Under the pieces are notes generated by a model. That model was given only the letters and a program-made list of their open reading frames with translations, did not search any database and was not told where the DNA came from. The position numbers and the translations under genes were made by a program. From a virus, in IMG/VR virus record IMGVR_UViG_3300031753_000004, positions 1 through 64,000 of that record: a DNA stretch of 64,000 bases; one strand, 5' to 3'. Shown in pieces: positions 31,889 to 37,603 of the stretch (position 1 is its first letter; each line of letters begins with the position of its first letter).

Positions 31889-32757
31889 TGAAACAACTCC
31901 ATGATGTCGTTTAGGCACTTGGTCTGTGTGCCCTGTGCCTTTTCCGGAAGCACTTGCGGCAGGTTCCTGCCCGGCCCTTGGTCCCAGCTCTCCACTACGA
32001 CATGCTCCGGCATTCCGATGAGATCGCGAATCTGTTTCGCGTTGGCGATAGTTTTGTCGCACCAGTCCTGGCTGTCTGTAGCTGGTCCACCCGGCCACAT
32101 GATGACGCCGCAAGGGATGCTGCGAGCGATGCAATTTGACCGGAGCAAAGGCAGGTCTCGGGCCAGCGCTCCGGCGTAGATCGCGCCGGCCAACTCCGAG
32201 AAGTCGATATCCAGGTGGCAGAAGTCGGGCTTAGCGCCTGCTTGAATGAGTCCGTCAAGCGCCTGCGCGTGCTGAGCCGCCGTCAGCGACGGGTAGGAAA
32301 ATGTTAAGCCTACCTGAGTCGCTGGTCGGAACGCCTTGACTGCCTTAACGTAGTCGGCAGTCCTCCCCACGGTAGCGTTGATGTCCAGACCCGACTGGAG
32401 GCCGTCGAATATCGGGCTGTCCATCGAGACAAAGTCGAGCGTTCCGCCGGTACTTTCGACGTGAGAGATCATGGCCTGCGTATCCATGACAGCTTGCACC
32501 TGGTTGGCCATGTACTGCGGCTTCACGACACCAGCATTTACCGCTAGCTTGATTGACCAATCCTTCAGCTTGGCCACCGCTCCGACCGCCGCCAGAACGG
32601 ACCAGGCATTCTTCGCACCCTGCGCCCAGTTCTCCAGCTCCGGCGTCTCCAGCATGATGATGCTCGTGGCGTTCCTCGAGCGCGGCCACTGCACCGGGTA
32701 GGCAAAGAGGTCTGAGACGTTCGCGTTCAAGTTAGGACAGAGCCAAACGGCCTTCAC
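31885..32757 (-). CDS. TIM-barrel glycoside-hydrolase-like protein
   Basis: A 290-residue protein, GTG start overlapping the upstream TGA. Alternating strands and helices typical of a barrel: KAVWLCPNLNANVSDLF, DFVSMDSPIF, VGLTFSYPSLT, DFCHLDIDFSELAG, CGVIMWPGG and VVVESWDQGPGRNLP with a Glu near the end where GH clan A enzymes keep the nucleophile. No signal peptide. It could be the missing cell-wall hydrolase or a tail enzyme. Family not recognised. Confidence 0.55.
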   Translation of the reverse strand: MKAVWLCPNLNANVSDLFAYPVQWPRSRNATSIIMLETPELENWAQGAKNAWSVLAAVGAVAKLKDWSIKLAVNAGVVKPQYMANQVQAVMDTQAMISHVESTGGTLDFVSMDSPIFDGLQSGLDINATVGRTADYVKAVKAFRPATQVGLTFSYPSLTAAQHAQALDGLIQAGAKPDFCHLDIDFSELAGAIYAGALARDLPLLRSNCIARSIPCGVIMWPGGPATDSQDWCDKTIANAKQIRDLIGMPEHVVVESWDQGPGRNLPQVLPEKAQGTQTKCLNDIMELFQ

Positions 32758-32873
32758 TTCTTGGTTCCCTTCCTGACTTTTTTCTTCACCTTCTTTGGTC
32801 GAGGCTTGCTCGTATCGCGCCTCACCCTCATATCAGTCTTGTGGCTGAACACAAAGTCTCCGGTAAACATCAT
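32754..32873 (-). CDS. 39-residue Lys/Arg-rich protein
   Basis: A short frame that exactly fills a gap: ATG 2 nt after the upstream stop, TGA shared with the next GTG. Composition: an N-terminal MMFTGDFVFSHKTD and a very basic C-terminal half (KPRPKKVKKKVRKGTKK). The fit to its neighbours supports a real gene. It might bind nucleic acid or membrane phospholipid. Confidence 0.55.
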   Translation of the reverse strand: MMFTGDFVFSHKTDMRVRRDTSKPRPKKVKKKVRKGTKK

Positions 32874-32875
32874 GA

Positions 32876-33142
32876 CTACTCACCGACTATAGGTGACTGT
32901 GGCCATCCGAAGTGGCCGGTCAGCAGGCCCAGCAGGAAACCGATGAAGAGGAACATGGCGGCTGGTATCCACGGGAACGCTTTCCATAGCCTCTCCATCC
33001 CTCTGCTAATGCTCGCTTCGTTCCCCCACTTGCGTATCAGCCACCCATCTATCCACCCGATCAGGGCCACGAACAGGAGCAGTGCGGGTATCAGGCATAC
33101 GGCAGCCGCCAGACCTATCGAGGTCGGGGTTATGGCTATCAC
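32876..33142 (-). CDS. small two-helix membrane protein
   Basis: An 88-residue protein with a GTG start in a GTGA overlap. Helices: GLAAAVCLIPALLLFVALIGW and FPWIPAAMFLFIGFLLGLLTG, separated by a charged loop. One of at least five small membrane proteins in the 25-34 kb block. Confidence 0.6.
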   Translation of the reverse strand: MIAITPTSIGLAAAVCLIPALLLFVALIGWIDGWLIRKWGNEASISRGMERLWKAFPWIPAAMFLFIGFLLGLLTGHFGWPQSPIVGE

Positions 33143-33459
33143 TTCTCCCACGGCGGATACCTCTCCCCGCCCCACTGATCTCCATTCCTCTCGTAGTACC
33201 CTCCGAACTTAGGGCAGTTGTCGTACCAGCAGGCATAAAGCGCCCCGTCTCGGTAGAGGTAGTAGCAGTGCTTGGACTGCTTGACCCACTTCAAGGACGG
33301 CTGGTACTGCACCTGTTGGTACTGGTAGCTCTGCATCTGGGGCATGTAGCCCATGCCACCACCGAAGCCGCCCATGCCCATCGAGGACGCACCGCCCCCG
33401 CCGCAAGAGCCGCCGCCTCACCCACTGACCGTCATCGCTAGTAACAGGATCGAGTACAT
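33139..33459 (-). pseudogene. secreted Gly/Tyr-rich protein interrupted by in-frame TGA
   Basis: A good leader (TAGGAGCAGCAACA-ATG, start 33459) and a signal-peptide-like start (MYSILLLAMTVSG) are followed by TGA at 33418-33420. In the same frame it continues GGGSCGGGGASSMGMGG and then 70 residues of a well-behaved small secreted protein (QSYQYQQVQYQPSLKWVKQ; CYYLYRDGALYACWYDNCP) ending at 33139. An ATG at 33381 could start a truncated form without signal peptide. The TGA could be a recent nonsense mutation, a sequence error or a recoded stop. Other genes here use TGA as a normal stop. Confidence 0.65.
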
Positions 33460-33492
33460 TGTTGCTGCTCCTAAACAGAGAAACCTAGCGCG

Positions 33493-33717
33493 TCAAAGCA
33501 GGCTGGCAAGGAACTTGATCGCGAAGATGGCCACCACCACGGCCACACAGATCCAGAAGATGCGAATAACCCAAGGCGGAATGGTATAGCCCAGTACACC
33601 GAGGATGATGTACATGATGGCGATAATGCCACAAATGATTATCAGAGCGACGATCCATTGAATGAGACCCCAGGTCGCTATTGGTCCAACCGCCTGCGCT
33701 AGCATGAGAGCCGACAT
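33493..33717 (-). CDS. small membrane protein, holin-like
   Basis: A 74-residue hydrophobic protein. Two to three helices: WGLIQWIVALIIICGIIAIMYII and WVIRIFWICVAVVVAIFAIKFL. AGGTGAACC before the ATG. Short hydrophilic ends. Holin-like, though the many similar small membrane proteins nearby make any single assignment unsafe. Confidence 0.6.
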   Translation of the reverse strand: MSALMLAQAVGPIATWGLIQWIVALIIICGIIAIMYIILGVLGYTIPPWVIRIFWICVAVVVAIFAIKFLASLL

Positions 33718-33724
33718 GGTTCAC

Positions 33725-34072
33725 CTACTTCTTGTAGACCTGGAGAGCAATGGTCAGTGCGCTGAAGATTATCATCAGTACCGCCGCATACGCTGCCAAC
33801 CTACTCTTGACCTCCGCTACCGATGTGGCCAGTGCCACATGAGACTTCAGCAGCTCCTCGTACCTCTTGTCCGCGATCCCGGCCACCCTATCCGTCTCTC
33901 TCCTTTGCAGCTCCAGTGCCTTGTCGTTGCTGTCCAGCCTCAGTTCAATACGTTCCCGAATAGCCTCATCTCGGTGCTCCAAGTACTCCCTTACCGATAC
34001 CAGCGAATCGTTCTGGCTTTGGCGAATCCTTCCTGGCTTCCTGTTGACCATACCTATCGTGCTGCACTGCAC
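33725..34072 (-). CDS. coiled-coil protein with C-terminal membrane anchor
   Basis: A 115-residue protein (108 if started at the ATG at 34051). Residues 30-85 form a charged coiled coil (REYLEHRDEAIRERIELRL), followed by one C-terminal helix (AAYAAVLMIIFSALTIALQVY) and two Lys. Tail-anchored helical proteins of this kind resemble hemolysin XhlA or phage lysis regulators. It stands next to a second gene with the same layout. Confidence 0.6.
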   Translation of the reverse strand: MQCSTIGMVNRKPGRIRQSQNDSLVSVREYLEHRDEAIRERIELRLDSNDKALELQRRETDRVAGIADKRYEELLKSHVALATSVAEVKSRLAAYAAVLMIIFSALTIALQVYKK

Positions 34073-34081
34073 AAATCTTGG

Positions 34082-34483
34082 CTAAGCCTTCCGGTAAAAC
34101 GCTGCCCACGCAACTAGGGTTCCCACTATCAAGGTGCCCACGGCAATCATCAACCCCACCAACCACTGCTGACCTGCTGTCCTTGCCTCCATACTCGCCA
34201 CCCTCGACTCCAACTTCTGCGCCGTGCCGAAAGCCAAGTCAACCTTTTCCGTGAGTGACTTCTGCTGCTCCCTCCAGGTGTCTTGGCTGACGTACTTCTC
34301 GAAATTCTGCTGTGCCCGCGCGTGCTCGTGATTTAGCTCGTTCAGTCGCCTCTCGTACTCCGAAGCCTGAAGGCGCTTCGCGTTTTCAGAGGACTCGAGC
34401 GCCTCCCGGAGAATCTTGACATCGGCCTCCAGGTCCTTGAACTCACGTAGACCTACGTGGTCTCTGGCGCTGTCGTTGGGCAC
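34082..34483 (-). CDS. coiled-coil protein with C-terminal membrane anchor
   Basis: A 133-residue protein with GTG start. A long coiled coil (DLEADVKILREALESSENAKR; EYERRLNELNHEHARAQQNFEKYV) and a single C-terminal helix (WLVGLMIAVGTLIVGTLVAWAAF) ending in basic residues. Same layout as the neighbouring gene and as XhlA-type proteins. The two may form a complex at the membrane, possibly with the holin-like proteins. Confidence 0.6.
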   Translation of the reverse strand: MPNDSARDHVGLREFKDLEADVKILREALESSENAKRLQASEYERRLNELNHEHARAQQNFEKYVSQDTWREQQKSLTEKVDLAFGTAQKLESRVASMEARTAGQQWLVGLMIAVGTLIVGTLVAWAAFYRKA

Positions 34484-34516
34484 GGCCGGGCTCCGCTGTC
34501 CAGTCGATCAGTAGAA

Positions 34517-34588
34517 TGGCTCGGCTGGGATTTGCACCCAGGTTCTCCAGGTTATGGGCCTGGCGAGATACTGCTTCTCCACCGAGCT
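34517..34588 (-). tRNA. tRNA-Met (CAT)
   Basis: A 72-nt cloverleaf on the minus strand. Acceptor AGCTCGG/CCGAGCC (first pair A-C mismatch), D stem GAGA/TCTC with a short 7-nt loop AGCAGTA, anticodon stem CCAGG/CCTGG with loop CCCATAA (anticodon CAT), variable AGAAC, T stem CTGGG/CCCAG with loop TGCAAAT, discriminator A. No encoded CCA. The D loop lacks the usual GG and the T loop has G for T55, and these two normally pair. It may therefore be partly degenerate or specialised. Whether CAT is read as Met or, after lysidine modification, Ile cannot be told. Confidence 0.8.
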
Positions 34589-34609
34589 GTCACTAAGAAG
34601 GGGGCTGGT

Positions 34610-35068
34610 CTACGCAGCCGGGCTAGGTTGCCTCGCTGTTTTCAGGATGCGGAGGATATCGTCCTTCTTGCTGGCCCCCTTCAGGTCGATCTCCTCTTCC
34701 TCTGCATGGGCGATGAGTTGCGGAATGTTCATCTTCTCCAGCGGATAGGGCTCGGGCGCGCTCTGGAACTGCTGCCCCTGCCCCTCGTGTACCCGCTCGA
34801 ACTTGCGGCTGCCGGCTCCGTGGTTGTGCCGCTGCTCCATGTCAACGTCCGACTGGATCAAGTCCCCGTCGTAGTCCGGCGGGTCGAGTGGAGTACGGGC
34901 TCGATAGACGTGGTTAGTACCTCGCACGGGCTTGCCCGCTATGTCCACCGTCTGCTCGCAGTTGGGACATTCGCACCCATCCGGCCCCTTGCCGAAGTGG
35001 AGACCTATGAGTACCCGAAAGAGCCCGCCCTGCTCCGCCTGCTTCTTCGATTTGTACGCCGTAGCCAT
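34610..35068 (-). CDS. head-region protein with zinc knuckle and HeH/LEM-like C-terminus
   Basis: A 152-residue protein; AGGAGCAG precedes the ATG at MATAYKSKK. The first half holds CECPNC, a zinc knuckle after GKGPDG, and then an acidic stretch. The last 40 residues (MNIPQLIAHAEEEEIDLKGA...KDDILRIL) match the HeH/LEM-type helix-extended loop-helix seen at the C-terminus of many phage head proteins. DNA or protein contact function. Confidence 0.65.
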   Translation of the reverse strand: MATAYKSKKQAEQGGLFRVLIGLHFGKGPDGCECPNCEQTVDIAGKPVRGTNHVYRARTPLDPPDYDGDLIQSDVDMEQRHNHGAGSRKFERVHEGQGQQFQSAPEPYPLEKMNIPQLIAHAEEEEIDLKGASKKDDILRILKTARQPSPAA

Positions 35069-35081
35069 CTGCTGCTCCTGT

Positions 35082-35306
35082 CTAGCTGGACTTTGCCAAC
35101 TGGGTCTCAGTGGCACTGAAAGAGTGCTTGCCGTCTATGCTCATGCACCTGTACTTGCTGTTGACCGATGCCGTCGCGATGCTGTCCACGTAGCACTTGG
35201 CCCCGGTCTGTGTATTGCCGCCGCCGTGGTTGTAGGTCAGCGCGGCATAATCGGGGTGATTGGTGTCGATCACCTTGAGTATGTCGCTAGGTTTGAACAG
35301 AGCCAT
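35082..35306 (-). CDS. small capsid-region protein, paralog of 35320
   Basis: A 74-residue protein. The C-terminal KYRCMSIDGKHSFSATETQL is clearly related to YSCISPDGKHSFNATEGQL in the neighbouring gene, so the two arose by duplication. Beta-rich small domain. Location just after the capsid gene suggests a minor head or decoration role. Confidence 0.65.
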   Translation of the reverse strand: MALFKPSDILKVIDTNHPDYAALTYNHGGGNTQTGAKCYVDSIATASVNSKYRCMSIDGKHSFSATETQLAKSS

Positions 35307-35319
35307 CGGCCTACCCCAT

Positions 35320-35652
35320 CTACTTCTTCGGGAACCCCGGATTGGCCGGCTTGGGTGGCTCCTTCGCCTTGGCCGGCTTGTTCATCTGTCCCGCCCGAGA
35401 CGGACCAGTCGCCGGCGTCACCTTCGGTATTGCGGTCAGTTGCCCCTCGGTGGCGTTGAAAGAATGCTTTCCGTCTGGGCTGATACAGGAGTAGACCAGC
35501 TCGCCGTCTACTTCCCGGCTGTACTCGACCGTGCAGTCTCCCGCCAGCGGAGCGGTGTTTAGCTCCTCATGGAGTGGATGCTCCTTGTCGGTCAGCTTCA
35601 CCGCATCCCCGTTCTTGAACGCCGGTGTCTTTGCGGCCTTATCGTCTGCCAT
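35320..35652 (-). CDS. small capsid-region protein, paralog of 35082
   Basis: A 110-residue protein. Core (FKNGDAVKLTDKEHPLHEEL... to EGQL) is the same domain as in the adjacent gene, with an added Lys/Pro-rich tail (MNKPAKAKEPPKPANPGFP). AGGAGACCCACAG precedes the ATG. The core starts like a KOW/SH3-type beta domain (NGDAVKLTD). Possibly a head decoration protein. Confidence 0.65.
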   Translation of the reverse strand: MADDKAAKTPAFKNGDAVKLTDKEHPLHEELNTAPLAGDCTVEYSREVDGELVYSCISPDGKHSFNATEGQLTAIPKVTPATGPSRAGQMNKPAKAKEPPKPANPGFPKK

Positions 35653-35711
35653 CTGTGGGTCTCCTTATTCGGCAAGCGTGGAAACACTTCATATGAACGT
35701 ATCAGTATGTG

Positions 35712-36992
35712 TTAGGCCGTGGTTGCATGCAAAATCCCGGTTCTGCTGCTGTAGTCGCTCCTCAGACGCGGCACCTGAATGCAAAGGCACTTAAAGCACA
35801 GCTCCAGTCCGCCCTTCTGCTCCCACTGGACCGTGGTGATGTCCATGCCGTTGATGGCCTGTGCCACCTCGGATGTCATCTGCACGATCACGAAGGTGTA
35901 GAGGTGCGCTGGGATGGCGACACCCGCCCAGGTTGCCGCCACACCCAGCATGCGGTCAAGGCGACGAACGTCCAAAATGTCCGGATTCTTGAGGAGCATC
36001 GTACGCAGGGTCTCGCCGGGGTTGTTTCCGCCGGAGACCGCGTAGACCCGGTTCATGTACTGCGTCCAGTCCGTCGAGTGATAGAGGACGAACGGACCAT
36101 AGAACCCCTGGAGGTAAATCTGGTCGAGGGCCGCCAGCACTTCGTTGTGGGTCGTGTCCGGCACCCAGCCGCCCGTTACGGGAGAGGTAATGTTGGTCTT
36201 GGTCAAACGCTGCGGGAAGTTGGTGTAGCCGTAGACCGTGCTGGTGCCTGTGTGCGTGCCAGGCCCGGCGGTCTGCGTGGCGTAGGTGACGCCGGTCACG
36301 TTGCCGATGAGCGTGTCCTCGATCATCTCACCTACCCGGCGGCCAGCAGCTTCACCCATGACCGTGTCAAGCGGGGTGTTGCTGTTCCGGGACACCATCA
36401 GCTCGCGGGAGCTGTAGCCGAAGTCCGAGTGGGTAATCGGCAGGGGCAGCGAACGGAGGATGAAGAGTGGTGTATCGTTCCGGCCAGCGGTGCGAGCGTC
36501 CATGTCCACCACGGCCTCGCCGGGGTCGGACATGGCCTGGTATTCGAGGGTCATCTTGCCCATCGCGTTGAACCCGCCGAAGCTGGAGGCTTCAAGCAGG
36601 TCGTTCCATGCCTTCAGGCGCTGGCGGGCGGATCTCACCACCTGGCGGTCGAGCTGTATCCAGTCCTCCTTCCGCAGAGTGGTGGCGTTAGTCACCATCG
36701 GAAGGTTGTAGCCCTGGTTCCGCAGGTCGTTCGTTAGGTAGCGGCGGAGTAGGGGACGGCGCTCGCCACCAGTGCTGTCGTTCCTGGTGAACCCGCCCTT
36801 CAGGTCGGTGATGGCCACGCATGATCGCCCCCGGTCGTCGAGGAAGGGGCGTCGGAGCCTCGACCAGTTACGGTCAGGCATACTCCCGCCCTGCGGCAAC
36901 TGGTTGAAGACGCTGGACTGGTTCTGGTTCCAGGTTGGACCGTAGTGGTCAACCATCTTCGGGTTGGCGACGAATCCGTCGAGCAGGGGCAT
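35712..36992 (-). CDS. major capsid protein
   Basis: A 426-residue protein starting at MPLLDGFVANP, with GGAGGAAACAG before it; the longer frame upstream runs into the next gene. Elements typical of HK97-fold/encapsulin-like capsid proteins: a helix DRQVVRSARQRLKAWNDLL (spine), RSLPLPITHSDFGYSSREL, GEAAGRRVGEMIEDTLIGN, a YGYTNFP segment and a C-terminal beta region. The position downstream of the protease-scaffold and decoration genes is standard. Confidence 0.85.
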   Translation of the reverse strand: MPLLDGFVANPKMVDHYGPTWNQNQSSVFNQLPQGGSMPDRNWSRLRRPFLDDRGRSCVAITDLKGGFTRNDSTGGERRPLLRRYLTNDLRNQGYNLPMVTNATTLRKEDWIQLDRQVVRSARQRLKAWNDLLEASSFGGFNAMGKMTLEYQAMSDPGEAVVDMDARTAGRNDTPLFILRSLPLPITHSDFGYSSRELMVSRNSNTPLDTVMGEAAGRRVGEMIEDTLIGNVTGVTYATQTAGPGTHTGTSTVYGYTNFPQRLTKTNITSPVTGGWVPDTTHNEVLAALDQIYLQGFYGPFVLYHSTDWTQYMNRVYAVSGGNNPGETLRTMLLKNPDILDVRRLDRMLGVAATWAGVAIPAHLYTFVIVQMTSEVAQAINGMDITTVQWEQKGGLELCFKCLCIQVPRLRSDYSSRTGILHATTA

Positions 36993-37045
36993 CTCTGTTT
37001 CCTCCCTCTCCTGTGTTCCGTTGAGTAAAAGCCTCTTACACGAGT

Positions 37046-37061
37046 CCCTCTTCCGAGAGGG
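37046..37061 (-). terminator. hairpin between decoration and capsid genes
   Basis: CCCTCT/AGAGGG with a 4-nt loop in the gap upstream of the capsid gene, followed on the minus strand by a second weak palindrome (GTAAGAGGCTTTTAC). No long U-tract. May adjust relative capsid mRNA levels or stability. Confidence 0.4.
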
Positions 37062-37063
37062 GG

Positions 37064-37543
37064 TTACAGTTTCTTCACCCAGGTCAAGTTGCTCCCCGCC
37101 ACCTGAGTCAGCACCTCCAGGCAGATAGCCCAAGGCTGTCCAGGCGTGGTACTGGCAGGGACAAGGATGCCTGTCTCTGCATCCTGCATGAGCACATCAC
37201 CTATGGCATAGGTGTTGCCCGTGCCGGCCACCTCGCCGAGCAGACAGTTGAGTTCGTCACCCGGTATGGGGTGGTAGAGGAAGCACCGGGCACCGCTGAC
37301 GTAGGCCGTGGTCATCGAGAGACCTTGCAGGAGATCCTCCCGCAAGACCGCACTGCCCTTGTTGAGACCGTCCGTGGCGCTGTTGGCCGCGATCCAGCTC
37401 CAGCGGCCGGAGCCAGACGACAGAGCGATGGTCGGGTCGATCTCCATAATGGTGCCTGGAGAGGACGTATCGAGGATCGTCCCCTCCTCGTAGTTCCCTC
37501 GGGCGTCGGCCGGGAACACAACGATTCGATTACCCCTTGCCAT
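37064..37543 (-). CDS. capsid decoration / head protein
   Basis: A 159-residue beta-rich Gly/Thr-rich protein between the protease-scaffold and the capsid gene, the usual place for decoration proteins. It has SFMs such as GSAVLREDLLQGLSMTTAYVSG and NTYAIGDVLMQDAETGILVPAS, the latter very like the beta-tulip/DUF2190-type decoration domain. Preceded by a GAGGAG-type leader. Confidence 0.6.
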   Translation of the reverse strand: MARGNRIVVFPADARGNYEEGTILDTSSPGTIMEIDPTIALSSGSGRWSWIAANSATDGLNKGSAVLREDLLQGLSMTTAYVSGARCFLYHPIPGDELNCLLGEVAGTGNTYAIGDVLMQDAETGILVPASTTPGQPWAICLEVLTQVAGSNLTWVKKL

Positions 37544-37603
37544 TAGTTAGACTCCTCTTCTCTGTTCCGTATGGATAAGTCCCGAGCCTCACGGCAAGGG
37601 GGT

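Noticed and set aside
33139-33459. Alternative genetic code (TGA as sense) for the phage
   Set aside because: Many genes end with TGA in tight overlaps (ATGA, GTGA, TTGA), so TGA is a normal stop here; the interrupted gene must have another cause.
35709-36737. 342-codon plus-strand ORF opposite the capsid gene
   Set aside because: Antisense shadow of a clear major capsid gene; Val/Gly/Arg-rich with no domain.
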